Of a DNA stretch of 64,000 nt, positions 52,755 to 64,000 are shown one piece after another. Origin of the DNA: Bacteroidales bacterium (lineage in GTDB: Bacteria > Bacteroidota > Bacteroidia > Bacteroidales > VadinHA17); assembly GCA_024762655.1 (NCBI GenBank), contig JANTHB010000007.1, positions 1 to 64,000 on the forward strand, in the 5' to 3' direction. Position 1 is the stretch's first letter; each line of letters begins with the position of its first letter. The notes under the pieces are model-generated. The model was not told the origin of the DNA. It worked only from the letters and a program-made list of their open reading frames with translations, and ran no database searches. The position numbers and the translations under genes are program-made.

Positions 52755-53338
52755 TCCTGCCCTTCCTGCTTATCCAGCATTTGTTCCACCACCCGGGGAT
52801 AATACCTGTATTCAAGCTGATGAACCCTTTGTGCCAGGGTATCAGGGGTGTCATGTGGCATTACCGGACAACGCGCCTGAAAGATAATGTCTCCCTTATC
52901 GTACTCTTCGTTAACATAATGAATGGTGATCCCGGACTCCTTGTCACCATGGCTGATTACCGCCTCATGCACATGATGCCCGTACATTCCTTTTCCACCG
53001 TATTGTGGCAATAAGGCAGGATGAATATTTACAATTCTTCCCGGATAGGCACGCAATATATTGGCAGGGACCAACCAAAGGAAGCCGGCAAGAATGATAA
53101 AATTTACTTTATTTTGTTCCAATTCCTTCAACACATGTCCCTCCCTGAAATCCTGCCGGTCGAATACCTTGCAGGGAACGCCTAACTCCCCTGCCCGGTG
53201 GATCACATAGGCCCCGGGATTATTGGTAACCACCAATACAATATTCTTATCGAACGTTTTGTTGAAATGTTCGATTAGGTTTTGGGCATTGGTTCCCGCA
53301 CCGGAAGCAAATATTGCCATCCTCCATTTTTTACTCAT
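52751..53338 (-). CDS. purN: Phosphoribosylglycinamide formyltransferase
   Basis: [56 protein letters not shown]. Confidence 0.94.
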   Translation of the reverse strand: MSKKWRMAIFASGAGTNAQNLIEHFNKTFDKNIVLVVTNNPGAYVIHRAGELGVPCKVFDRQDFREGHVLKELEQNKVNFIILAGFLWLVPANILRAYPGRIVNIHPALLPQYGGKGMYGHHVHEAVISHGDKESGITIHYVNEEYDKGDIIFQARCPVMPHDTPDTLAQRVHQLEYRYYPRVVEQMLDKQEGQD

Positions 53339-53505
53339 CTATTGATACTTATGAAGATATAATTAATAAAAATATTTTCGTATCTTACGAACAGTTTGAA
53401 CATGTAAAGTAAAAAAATATATATTTGTTTGAAAAATTTTATTGAAATACATTTCTTTGCACCGGAATTTTCTAACCATTTAATTGTAACTAAAAAATTA
53501 AAACT

Positions 53506-53742
53506 ATGTCAGACATTGCATCAAGAGTAAAAGCGATAATCGCTGACAAACTTGGAGTTGATGAAAGTGAAGTAACTCCTGAAGCCAGTTTCACCAATGA
53601 CCTGGGTGCTGATTCCCTGGACACCGTTGAACTTATCATGGAGTTTGAAAAAGAGTTCAACATTGGCATTCCCGATGACCAGGCAGAAAACATCTCCACG
53701 GTAGGGGAAGCCATCAAGTACATTGAAGAAAACGTAAAGTAA
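53506..53742 (+). CDS. acpP: Acyl carrier protein
   Basis: [23 protein letters not shown] phosphopantetheine site. Confidence 0.97.
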   Translation: MSDIASRVKAIIADKLGVDESEVTPEASFTNDLGADSLDTVELIMEFEKEFNIGIPDDQAENISTVGEAIKYIEENVK

Positions 53743-53748
53743 AAAAAG

Positions 53749-55002
53749 ATGACCTTAAAGCGTGTAGTAGTTACAGGGTTAGGAGCACTGACCCCGTTGG
53801 GAAATAATGTACCTGATTTCTGGGAAGCATTGGCTAACGGAGTAAGTGGCTCCAGCCTTATTACACGTTTTGACACGGAGAAATTTAAAACTCATTTTGC
53901 CTGCGAGGTAAAAAACTTCGATCCCAAAGAACATTTCGAACGGAAAGAATTACGCAAACTGGATCTGTTCTGTCAGTTTGCCCTGGTCTCGGCCGATGAA
54001 GCCATCAGGGATGCCGGGATAGACAAAGCTTCGGTAGACCACAACCGCGTGGGTGTGATCTACGGTTCAGGAATCGGAGGGTTACAAACCTTTTATGAAG
54101 AGATTAAATCCTTTGTGGAAGGCGACGGAACGCCCCGGTTCAGCCCGTTTTTTATCCCGAAGATCATTTCAGACATTGCAGCAGGTCATATTTCCATAAA
54201 ATACGGGTTCAGAGGGCCTAATTTTGCAACGGTTTCGGCCTGCTCGACGGCTGCCAATGCCATCATTGATGCCTACAATTATATCCGTCTGGGCAAAGCG
54301 GAGCTTTTTGTCACCGGCGGTGCGGAAGCTCCTATCAACAGGGTAGGGATAGGAGGATTCAATGCAATCATGGCCATCAGTACCAACAACGACGAGTATA
54401 AGACCGCATCCCGGCCTTTCGACAAGACACGTGACGGATTTGTTATGGGAGAAGGCGCCGGCACGTTGATTCTGGAAGAACTGGAACATGCCAAAGCCCG
54501 AGGAGCTAAAATCTACGCGGAGGTGGCCGGCGCAGGTTTATCGGCAGACGCGTACCATATGACCGCTCCTCATCCGGAAGGACTGGGCGCTGCCCTGGTC
54601 ATGAAAGAAGCACTGGACGATGCAGGCATGACCCCGGAAGATGTTGATTATATCAACGTACACGGAACAGCTACCCCGCGCGGAGATATCTCCGAAATTC
54701 AAGCCATCCAGAAACTTTTCGGAGAACATGCCTACCGTATTAATATCAGTTCCACAAAATCCATGACAGGGCACCTGCTGGGTGCTGCCGGCGCCGCTGA
54801 AGCCATTGCCAGTATTATGGCAATCCGGAAAGGAATCGTCCCCCCCACAATTAATCATTTTGTCGATGATCCCGAAATTGATCCTAAACTGGATCTCACC
54901 TTCAATAAAGCTGTGAAAAAAGAGGTGAAGGTAGCTTTAAGCAACACATTTGGTTTTGGCGGTCATAATGCCTCCATCATCCTAAAAAAATTTGAGTCCT
55001 AG
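53749..55002 (+). CDS. fabF: 3-oxoacyl-[acyl-carrier-protein] synthase II
   Basis: VVVTGLGALTPLGN, SACSTAANAI active site, NVHGTATPRGD, TKSMTGHLLGAAGA. Confidence 0.96.
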   Translation: MTLKRVVVTGLGALTPLGNNVPDFWEALANGVSGSSLITRFDTEKFKTHFACEVKNFDPKEHFERKELRKLDLFCQFALVSADEAIRDAGIDKASVDHNRVGVIYGSGIGGLQTFYEEIKSFVEGDGTPRFSPFFIPKIISDIAAGHISIKYGFRGPNFATVSACSTAANAIIDAYNYIRLGKAELFVTGGAEAPINRVGIGGFNAIMAISTNNDEYKTASRPFDKTRDGFVMGEGAGTLILEELEHAKARGAKIYAEVAGAGLSADAYHMTAPHPEGLGAALVMKEALDDAGMTPEDVDYINVHGTATPRGDISEIQAIQKLFGEHAYRINISSTKSMTGHLLGAAGAAEAIASIMAIRKGIVPPTINHFVDDPEIDPKLDLTFNKAVKKEVKVALSNTFGFGGHNASIILKKFES

Positions 55003-55005
55003 CCA

Positions 55006-55731
55006 GTGCTTTCTTTTCATTTGAAACACCCCCCTCCCCTTTTACCTAACCAAAAGGGGTTTTATATGCAAATAAAAAAACTGCTCCCCTATTCCCCACG
55101 CAACATAACCCTTTATCAGATCGCCTTTATTACACGTTCCAGGTCCCTGCCTGTCCCAGGGGAACCCATCAATAATGAAAGACTGGAATTTCTGGGGGAT
55201 ACCGTCATCAGCACCATTATCTCCGAACACCTATACCGGTTATATCCCGAAAAAAACGAGGGAGAACTATCAAAACTCAGGTCCCGGATCGTAAACGGGA
55301 ACACACTGAATGAAATTGCTCTTAAACTGAAGCTGGATCAGCTTGTGCAATATACCTACCATTCCGAGAACCAGCATAAACATATTTTCGGAGATGTGTT
55401 TGAAGCATTTATAGGAGCCCTGTTCCTGGACCAGGGCTATAAAAAGACACAAAGGTATTTCAACCAAATTCTTTTTAAAAAATATATTGATCTCCCTGAG
55501 ATCCTGGAAACAGAAACCGATTTTAAAAGCATGATGCTGGTGTGGGCTCAAAAAAACCACAGGAAACTTTTTTTTGTCACGCAGGAAAGTATTAATGACA
55601 ATGGAAAAAAGGTGTTCCGGTCTTTATTGCAGACGAAAAACAGCATCCTCGGAGAAGGAAACGGAAACTCCAAAAAAGAAGCCGAACAAATAGCAGCACA
55701 GAAAGCGTGGGAAGAAATTCACCCGGACTGA
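55006..55731 (+). CDS. rnc: Ribonuclease III (start uncertain; MQIKKLL at 55066 possible)
   Basis: NNERLEFLGDTVIS signature, GDVFEAFIGALFLDQGY, C-terminal dsRBD (NSILGEGNGNSKKEAEQIAAQKAWEEI). Confidence 0.92.
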   Translation: MLSFHLKHPPPLLPNQKGFYMQIKKLLPYSPRNITLYQIAFITRSRSLPVPGEPINNERLEFLGDTVISTIISEHLYRLYPEKNEGELSKLRSRIVNGNTLNEIALKLKLDQLVQYTYHSENQHKHIFGDVFEAFIGALFLDQGYKKTQRYFNQILFKKYIDLPEILETETDFKSMMLVWAQKNHRKLFFVTQESINDNGKKVFRSLLQTKNSILGEGNGNSKKEAEQIAAQKAWEEIHPD

Positions 55732-55759
55732 TACGGTCCTGATTTTACATCTCATATTT

Positions 55760-56185
55760 ATGGCTAAAATAAAAAAACATCGTCTTTCCCTTGAACCGGA
55801 CCGGGATTACTACCTGGCAGCAATTGCCTCGCATGAAAAAGGGTATCATATGGGATGGATTCTGAACCGGGAACTGGGAACGCATTTTGTCCGCTCGGCC
55901 GATTTCGGCACAACCCGAAAAAATACCAACCTTCTGTTCCCCGTATTTGCCTGGGAAGATGAAAACAAAATGCTTTCGTGGCATCTTATCTCAAACCGTT
56001 CCGAGCATGGTTTTCTCTTTGATGATTTAAAAAACATTGATTTCCTCCTGCATATTACTCCCCGCCCCGGAGATGCATTTATTTACGATCTGGAAAACAA
56101 ACTTAAAACCATTCCCGTAATTTACGCCTTTTTCCCGGTATATCCGGAGGAATACCCAACCGCCGACGCGCTGCAGTTTGACTGA
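55760..56185 (+). CDS. IPExxxVDY-family-like protein, Bacteroidetes type
   Basis: Length, HDxYLAAIASHEKGYHMGWILNRELG-type N-terminus, position after rnc. Confidence 0.55.
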   Translation: MAKIKKHRLSLEPDRDYYLAAIASHEKGYHMGWILNRELGTHFVRSADFGTTRKNTNLLFPVFAWEDENKMLSWHLISNRSEHGFLFDDLKNIDFLLHITPRPGDAFIYDLENKLKTIPVIYAFFPVYPEEYPTADALQFD

Positions 56186-56188
56186 ACA

Positions 56189-56223
56189 AAAAAAAAGAGC
56201 AGGTGAAATTTCACCTGCTCTTT
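56189..56223. terminator. Terminator, perfect palindrome AAAGAGCAGGTGAAATTTCACCTGCTCTTT preceded by an A-run
   Basis: Perfect 30-bp inverted repeat (56194-56223) just downstream of a stop codon. Confidence 0.75.
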
Positions 56224-56404
56224 CCGTATTAACCCTTTTATTAACCTAAACCAAAAACCTACTGCTTTTGTTCTGTTATGAGAAGTGCAATTTTCATGCC
56301 AAACTCATTATTTCTGCTCTTTGTTTTAAATAACGTGTAATTATTAAAAATGTTTCAAACAACCTTCATTATTTTTGAACATTACGAAGATAAGAGGAAT
56401 TTAT

Positions 56405-56440
56405 GTTAACAACGTTTAAGGGATGTTAAAGATTGTTAAA
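56405..56440 (+). promoter_or_regulatory. Phased GTTAA repeats including TGTTA-N5-TGTTA, candidate response-regulator binding site
   Basis: G of GTT(T)AA at 56405, 56414, 56425, 56435; lies just upstream of TATCTTTG. Confidence 0.45.
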
Positions 56441-56466
56441 ACCCAGGGGGGTAAGATGGAAAGAGT

Positions 56467-56474
56467 TATCTTTG
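56467..56474 (+). promoter_or_regulatory. Candidate -7 element TATCTTTG for the two-component operon
   Basis: Exact TAnnTTTG only 7 bp before ATG 56482, implying a very short or absent leader. Confidence 0.5.
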
Positions 56475-56481
56475 TAAAACC

Positions 56482-57993
56482 ATGAATAAAAAGACCATAT
56501 GGATATTATCCGGAATCATGGCAATAGGGATGGTCGCGCTTGTTATGATTCAGATCTACTGGTTAAACCACGCCCTGGAGGTAAAAAGTCATCAATTCAG
56601 ACAAACGGTAAATGCTGCTTGCAAAGAAGTTATCTCACAACTGGAAAAAAAGGAAATCTACAATATCGTTTTACGGGAAATACACATCGAATCAGGGCAA
56701 ACCGATATATATTCCGAGGACGAAAACCCGGATTTTTTCATGAATCCAGATTTATCCCAAGAGATGACCCCTATCCCCGGCCGGGAAACCATCACCAATA
56801 AATTTACCGCTTTAGACACCCTGCTGCTGACGGGACGCATTAACGGGATTTTAGATGAAGCAAACAACAACAGAACCACCCTCATTGAAGCCAATAGAAC
56901 CCGCATGGTTAAACATATCATGGAAAAACTTTCACAACCCCCTCCCGATATTCAGAAAAGGGTTCAACCGGTGGAATTATTTTATCTTATTAAAAACACG
57001 CTGGCAAAAAACGGGATCAACCAGCCTTTTGAATTTGCAATTATCAAAGATCATTCAAAAGTCATATACAAAACCCCTGGATACAACAATAAACACAAGT
57101 ATGCCAACACCTTCGAGCAACCTCTTTTCCCCAACGACATGGTCAATCAGAATAACTCGCTGGTCCTCTATTTTCCGGATGAACACAAATACCTTGTACG
57201 GTCGCTGGGATGGATAGGATATCTGTCCCTGGCCCTGGCAATCTTTTTTATGGTCGTTTTTCTGGGAACATTATATATCATTTTGAGACAAAAAAGGATA
57301 ACAGACATTAAAACCGATTTTGTCAACAACATGACCCACGAACTTAAAACCCCGATCTCTACCATCTCTCTGGCTTCCCAGATGCTCAAAGACAAAAGCA
57401 TACTCAACAGTGATAAAAACATAGATCATATTGCCCGTGTGATTGACGATGAAACCAACAGATTAAGTCACCAGGTGGAAAAAGTGTTACAGATGGCCGT
57501 TTTTGAGCGTGGCAGAGTCAAACTCAAGAAAAAAGACACGGATATCCACAAGCTCCTGACCCATGTGATCCAGAACTTTTCCATAAGAATACAAAATAAA
57601 AACGGGAAGATCGTGTACGATTTTATGGCGGAGCATCCGGTAATCCCCGTGGATGAGATGCACATTACCAATGTTTTCTCCAACCTGGTAGACAACGCGA
57701 TTAAATACAGCAGGGAAGCCCCCTTGATCTATATTAAAACCGAGAACAATCAGAAAGGAATATTGATCCATGTGCGTGACAACGGAATCGGCTTATCAAA
57801 AGAGGATCAGAAAAAAATATTCGACCAGTTCTACCGCGTTCCAACCGGGAATATCCACGATGCAAAGGGGTTTGGATTGGGACTAAGCTATGTCAAGAAG
57901 ATCATTGAAGACCATAACGGAACCATTGCCGTAGAAAGCCAGATGAACAAAGGAACCACATTTTCTGTATTTTTACCTTTTAATACAAACTGA
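56482..57993 (+). CDS. Sensor histidine kinase (RprX-like)
   Basis: Two TMs flanking a periplasmic domain; NMTHELKTPISTISLASQML (H box), VFSNLVDNAIKYSRE (N box), DNGIGLSKEDQKKIFDQFYR, GFGLGLSYVKKI. Confidence 0.92.
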   Translation: MNKKTIWILSGIMAIGMVALVMIQIYWLNHALEVKSHQFRQTVNAACKEVISQLEKKEIYNIVLREIHIESGQTDIYSEDENPDFFMNPDLSQEMTPIPGRETITNKFTALDTLLLTGRINGILDEANNNRTTLIEANRTRMVKHIMEKLSQPPPDIQKRVQPVELFYLIKNTLAKNGINQPFEFAIIKDHSKVIYKTPGYNNKHKYANTFEQPLFPNDMVNQNNSLVLYFPDEHKYLVRSLGWIGYLSLALAIFFMVVFLGTLYIILRQKRITDIKTDFVNNMTHELKTPISTISLASQMLKDKSILNSDKNIDHIARVIDDETNRLSHQVEKVLQMAVFERGRVKLKKKDTDIHKLLTHVIQNFSIRIQNKNGKIVYDFMAEHPVIPVDEMHITNVFSNLVDNAIKYSREAPLIYIKTENNQKGILIHVRDNGIGLSKEDQKKIFDQFYRVPTGNIHDAKGFGLGLSYVKKIIEDHNGTIAVESQMNKGTTFSVFLPFNTN

Positions 57994-58007
57994 TAACATA
58001 CGCACTT

Positions 58008-58691
58008 ATGGACAAAATCCGCATTTTACTGGCAGAAGATGATGAGAACCTGGGAATGTTATTAAAAGAATATCTCCGGGCCAAAGGGTTTGAAACCGAA
58101 TTGTTCACTGACGGAGACCATGCATACAAAGGTTTCATCTCCGATCATTTCGACCTGTGCCTGCTGGATATTATGATGCCGGTGAAGGATGGGTTTACCC
58201 TGGCACGCGAAATCAGACAGTTGAATTCGGACATACCCATCATCTTTCTCACTGCTAAATCCATGAAAGAAGACGTCTTTGAAGGATTTCGTATCGGAGC
58301 GGATGATTATATCACCAAACCTTTCAGCATGGAGGAACTCCTTTTTCGCATTGAAGCGATCCTCCGGCGAACAAAATCAGGCCAGGGAGCAAGCCAGGAC
58401 CAGTTTAAAATCGGAAAATATCTGTTCGATGCCAACAAACAGGAACTGATTTTCGGGAACCAGGTACAGAAGATAACTACGAAGGAATCCGAACTATTGC
58501 GCCTGCTATGCAACAATAAAAACAAAATACTGGAGCGAAACTTTGCCCTGCGCACCATCTGGATGGATGATAATTATTTCAATGCCAGGAGCATGGACGT
58601 CTATATAACCAAATTAAGAAAATATCTGAAAGAGGATCCGTCCGTCGAGATCATCAACATCCACGGAAAAGGATATAAACTGATCTGTTAA
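58008..58691 (+). CDS. OmpR/PhoB-family response regulator (RprY-like)
   Basis: ILLAEDDENLG, LLDIMMPVKDGF, GADDYITKPFS; winged-helix C-terminus (MDVYITKLRKYLKEDPSVEIINIHGKGYKL). Confidence 0.93.
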   Translation: MDKIRILLAEDDENLGMLLKEYLRAKGFETELFTDGDHAYKGFISDHFDLCLLDIMMPVKDGFTLAREIRQLNSDIPIIFLTAKSMKEDVFEGFRIGADDYITKPFSMEELLFRIEAILRRTKSGQGASQDQFKIGKYLFDANKQELIFGNQVQKITTKESELLRLLCNNKNKILERNFALRTIWMDDNYFNARSMDVYITKLRKYLKEDPSVEIINIHGKGYKLIC

Positions 58692-59378
58692 CTACTTCAG
58701 CTCTACCAGCTCGGTAGAACTCTCAAGTTTCCCTTTTTTGTTATAATCCTCCGACCTGATGGTCCCAATCCCTTCTGCATACCAGGTAGCCCCTTTGACA
58801 TGGGTTTTTATAAAACCAATTTTGCCGTCATTATCAAAGGTGATCTTAACGCACTTAAAAGTACCTGCAGGAGTGGTTATATTTTCTTTAGCTGCCACCT
58901 TGCGGTTACTGACCGTGGCTGTAATAGTCACCAGTTTAACCCCATTGTTAAGAATCTGTGCCGTCACCTCACCGTCAGGCAACTGATCCCCTACTTTCAG
59001 ATGCGGAGGCATTGCCAGGTCTTTCGAGCTGACTTTAATGTCCATGCCCTGGTATTTTTCCAACATGTTTGCCAGGGACGCTTTCATATCAATGTAAAAC
59101 TCTCCCTGTTTGCAATAATAGTTCAGCAGGAGGGTATCAACCACTTCCCCATCTGCAGACTCAACCCATTGTTGTGTGGTTATTTTTAAACCGTCTTTGG
59201 TCTTTTGGTTATCCAACACTTCATAATACATCTTCCCCGACGGCTTTCCCTTTTTATCATACATTTGATAAGTCAGTTTCTTCCCCTTTTCCTGAGGAAA
59301 ATAACTGGTACAATCCTGTGATTTTGCAACAGGAATTATTAATGAAGCAACTGCAACAACAAACAATAATTTTTTCAT
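58692..59378 (-). CDS. Secreted TapB/DUF3108-like protein
   Basis: Signal peptide; CTSYFPQEKGKKLTYQMYDKKGKPSGKMYYEV and GTIRSEDYNKKGKLESSTEL. Confidence 0.6.
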   Translation of the reverse strand: MKKLLFVVAVASLIIPVAKSQDCTSYFPQEKGKKLTYQMYDKKGKPSGKMYYEVLDNQKTKDGLKITTQQWVESADGEVVDTLLLNYYCKQGEFYIDMKASLANMLEKYQGMDIKVSSKDLAMPPHLKVGDQLPDGEVTAQILNNGVKLVTITATVSNRKVAAKENITTPAGTFKCVKITFDNDGKIGFIKTHVKGATWYAEGIGTIRSEDYNKKGKLESSTELVELK

Positions 59379-59486
59379 CCTAATCGCTTAAATTTAAGTT
59401 TATAAAACAATCAAAAATATAAAAATTTTTCTATGTAACTTAAACATTCGGTCCAAAAGATTTCCTCAGCGGATTTGCTGTGTGGA

Positions 59487-61274
59487 CTAATCCAGCTTTA
59501 ATACCGCCAGAAAAGCCTGCTGCGGCACCTCTACATTCCCCACCTGACGCATCCTCTTTTTCCCTTTCTTTTGTTTCTCCAGGAGTTTCCTTTTTCGGGT
59601 AATGTCTCCACCGTAACATTTGGCTGTAACATCTTTCCGTAAGGCTTTTACGGTTTCGCGGGCGATAACTTTCGACCCGATGGCCGCTTGTATGGCAATG
59701 TCAAACTGTTGCCGGGGGATAAGCTCTTTCAGTTTCAAGCAGATCTTTCTCCCAAATCCATACGCATAATCTTTATGAATCAGGGTGGACAGAGCATCTA
59801 CCATCTCTCCGTTTAACAGGATATCCAGGCGTACCAGGGTAGCTCGTTTATAACCGGAAGTATAGTAATCAAAAGAGGCATATCCTTTTGAGATACTTTT
59901 CAGTTTATCATAAAAATCAAAAACAATGTCAGCCAGAGGCATCTCAAAAGTAAGCTCTACACGGTCACTTGTCAGGTACACCTGATTTTTTAATGTTCCT
60001 CTTTTGTCAATACATAATTTCATGATCGGGCCTACAAACTCTGCTTTGGAAATGATCTGGGCCGAAATATAGGGTTCTTCAATATGATCGAGATAGGTAG
60101 GATCGGGCAACCCCGATGGATTATGCACTTCGATCATTTCTCCCCGTGTGGTATAAGCCCGGTAGGATACATTTGGCACGGTAGTAATAACATTCATGTC
60201 AAATTCACGGTCGAGTCGTTCCTGGATGATTTCCATATGCAACAATCCCAGGAAGCCGCATCTGAAGCCAAAACCCAGAGCTGCCGAGGACTCCGGTTCA
60301 AACGTCAGGGAAGCATCATTGAGGTGCAGTTTTTCAATGGATGCTCTGAGTTCCTCATAATCATCTGCATCAACAGGATAGATCCCGGCAAACACCATAG
60401 GCTTCACATCCTCAAAACCTTCGATAGCCTTGTCGCAGGGCCGGTCCACATGGGTGATGGTATCTCCCACCTTCACTTCACTGGAATTCTTGATTCCGGA
60501 AATGATATACCCGACATCACCGGCCCGTAAAACCTCGCGCGGCTCATTCTTTATCTTCAGCACCCCGATCTCATCGGCGATATAATCCCTGCCGGTGGCC
60601 ACAAATTTCACGTGGTCCCCCCTGTGCAATGCCCCGTTAAATATCTTAAAGTATGCATAGATGCCCCGGTAGGGGTTAAAGACGGAATCAAAGATCAGGG
60701 CCTGCAATGGGGCGGTGGGATCCCCTTTCGGAGGCGGGACATCGTTAACAATTCTTTCCAGGATACGCTCCACCCCCTGTCCCGTTTTACCACTGGCCTC
60801 AATAATATCCTCGCGGGCACAACCCACCAGATCCACAATCTGATCTTTCACCTCCTCGGGCATGGCATTATTGAGGTCCATCTTGTTCAGCACCGGGATG
60901 ATCTCCAGGTTATGCTCAATGGCCAGATAAAGGTTAGAGATGGTCTGCGCCTGAATACCCTGTGTAGCATCCACCACCAACAAAGCACCTTCACAGGCAG
61001 CTATGGAACGGGACACTTCATAAGAAAAATCCACATGCCCGGGAGTATCGATCAGGTTGAGCTGGTATTTCCGGTCTTTATAAAGATAATCCATCTGGAT
61101 GGCGTGGCTCTTGATCGTAATTCCCCTTTCGCGTTCCAGATCCATATCGTCCAGCACCTGTTCCTGAAAGTTCCGTTCATCCAATGAACCGGTTTTGATC
61201 AGCAACTGATCGGCCAGGGTACTCTTCCCATGATCAATATGGGCTATAATGCAAAAATTACGTATATGATCCAT
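59487..61274 (-). CDS. lepA: Elongation factor 4 (LepA)
   Basis: [52 protein letters not shown]-terminal [21 protein letters not shown]. Confidence 0.97.
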   Translation of the reverse strand: MDHIRNFCIIAHIDHGKSTLADQLLIKTGSLDERNFQEQVLDDMDLERERGITIKSHAIQMDYLYKDRKYQLNLIDTPGHVDFSYEVSRSIAACEGALLVVDATQGIQAQTISNLYLAIEHNLEIIPVLNKMDLNNAMPEEVKDQIVDLVGCAREDIIEASGKTGQGVERILERIVNDVPPPKGDPTAPLQALIFDSVFNPYRGIYAYFKIFNGALHRGDHVKFVATGRDYIADEIGVLKIKNEPREVLRAGDVGYIISGIKNSSEVKVGDTITHVDRPCDKAIEGFEDVKPMVFAGIYPVDADDYEELRASIEKLHLNDASLTFEPESSAALGFGFRCGFLGLLHMEIIQERLDREFDMNVITTVPNVSYRAYTTRGEMIEVHNPSGLPDPTYLDHIEEPYISAQIISKAEFVGPIMKLCIDKRGTLKNQVYLTSDRVELTFEMPLADIVFDFYDKLKSISKGYASFDYYTSGYKRATLVRLDILLNGEMVDALSTLIHKDYAYGFGRKICLKLKELIPRQQFDIAIQAAIGSKVIARETVKALRKDVTAKCYGGDITRKRKLLEKQKKGKKRMRQVGNVEVPQQAFLAVLKLD

Positions 61275-61359
61275 GCAAAATCAACTTTCAGAAATATTTT
61301 TCTCCGCAAAGATAGGACAATCCCCTTTACCGGGAATCATCATCCGCGGAAAAGAAAAA

Positions 61360-62151
61360 TTAGTTTCGGTTTAACTCTTGCAGGGAGACCCGCCGGGGAT
61401 GTCCGGGAAGCATAAAAACTCGTGGCGACAGCCTTTTCTTCTTTGCTTTCTCCACCTCTGTAATTACCTCATATCCATACCCGAACTCCCTTATTTTTAC
61501 CGGGTAACCACGTGTTTCCATATATAAATACAACGGATAAGCCTGGTAATGGAAACCTTGTTCATAATATTTGGTAATACGGTTAAAAACGGTGTAATAT
61601 TTTCTAAGCAAAGGCAGCGGCAGAAGCTGAAGTTTTGGAGCGATCCAGTCTTCCTCCACCGCAACGTCATTTACCCACACCATAAACACCTTGGTAGAAA
61701 AACCTGCGATTTCCTTTCCCGTTCGTGTCTGCGAAATTTTCACATCCAGACGGTCATGGCGGGCCACCGCCGAATCCGGCATCTGTAACTGCCTGAGCAT
61801 CCTGTTATAACTGTCCAAGGCTTTTTTCTTTGCCTCTTCACTGTAATCGTTTATTTTTTCCAGAAATCTGGTACGAAGTAAAGCCGCCATTTCCCGGTCA
61901 TAGTCATCTATGGTACCATCCCAGTATTCTTTTGTTTCCGGATTATAAAACTGAATAACCCCTTTATACAAATCCATGATGGTAACCAGCCCCTCCTCGT
62001 CTAAACGGATCAAATGATCCTGTGCATATACCTGTCTTTCCTGTTTCTTTCCGGTGTCGGAAAAACGTGAAACTTCCCTGATCACCCATCCGCCGAAGAG
62101 GGTCTGTCCTGTAAGTAAAAAAACCGTCAGAAAAAAAAGTATATTTTTCAT
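61360..62151 (-). CDS. Secreted hypothetical protein, possible DUF4412-like
   Basis: Signal peptide; 'LDEEGLVTIMDLYKGVIQFYNPETKEYWDGTIDDY' pattern; family assignment tentative. Confidence 0.5.
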   Translation of the reverse strand: MKNILFFLTVFLLTGQTLFGGWVIREVSRFSDTGKKQERQVYAQDHLIRLDEEGLVTIMDLYKGVIQFYNPETKEYWDGTIDDYDREMAALLRTRFLEKINDYSEEAKKKALDSYNRMLRQLQMPDSAVARHDRLDVKISQTRTGKEIAGFSTKVFMVWVNDVAVEEDWIAPKLQLLPLPLLRKYYTVFNRITKYYEQGFHYQAYPLYLYMETRGYPVKIREFGYGYEVITEVEKAKKKRLSPRVFMLPGHPRRVSLQELNRN

Positions 62152-62291
62152 TGATAATATTCAATTCATTTTTTTGATAACAATAACGTAACGGAAAACC
62201 TGGTTTTTCATTTTTCCGTTCAGGTACAAATTTACGCTTTTTTCTTTGTAGATCATCATTCCTCCCACTGCCCGCTCTTTTCGAAAAATAA

Positions 62292-62318
62292 AAGCCCTTC
62301 CCGCAATGGGAAGGGCTT
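62292..62318 (-). terminator. Intrinsic terminator downstream of groEL (AAGCCCTTCCC-N5-GGGAAGGGCTT)
   Basis: Perfect 11-bp stem followed on the minus strand by a T-rich tract. Confidence 0.85.
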
Positions 62319-62345
62319 GAAAATATAGTTAATGTGTATGGGGCA

Positions 62346-63995
<1,650 letters not shown>

Positions 63996-64000
63996 TTATG

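Noticed and set aside
60612-61187. 191-aa + strand ORF antisense to lepA
   Set aside because: Shadow ORF over conserved LepA coding sequence

Overview
This 64 kb window is a chromosomal segment from a Bacteroidetes (probably Bacteroidales) genome. It is dominated by housekeeping genes. I saw no transposases, integrases, CRISPR arrays, phage genes or rRNA. Main blocks, in order: a wecA-like transferase and an aspartate kinase; a coaX / outer-membrane protein / TPR / lptC / CorC-like / SurA-like PPIase block; the dcw cluster on the minus strand (ftsZ, ftsA, ftsQ, murC, murG, ftsW, murD, mraY, murE, ftsI, ftsL-like, rsmH, mraZ); a divergent pair of acyltransferases resembling glycine/ornithine-lipid synthesis enzymes; a PurF-like amidotransferase; SPOR, USP, yebC and M1-peptidase genes; aspS and tadA; two glutamate dehydrogenase paralogs flanking dprA; tatD, ansA and tRNA-Ser(GGA); an exbB/exbD/exbD operon; tRNA-Arg(CCG); leuS; purN, acpP, fabF and rnc; an RprXY-like two-component system; lepA; and groEL. 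The most unusual feature is the leucyl-tRNA synthetase. It carries an in-frame insertion of about 111 aa just upstream of KMSKS that looks like a DUF559/Vsr-type PD-(D/E)XK endonuclease domain, with its D-x10-E-x-K motif intact. Two regulatory arrays also stand out: four perfectly phased 10-bp repeats upstream of mraZ (a candidate MraZ operator), and TGTTA-N5-TGTTA repeats upstream of the two-component operon. All calls come from reading the sequence and from memory of protein families; no database searches were run.
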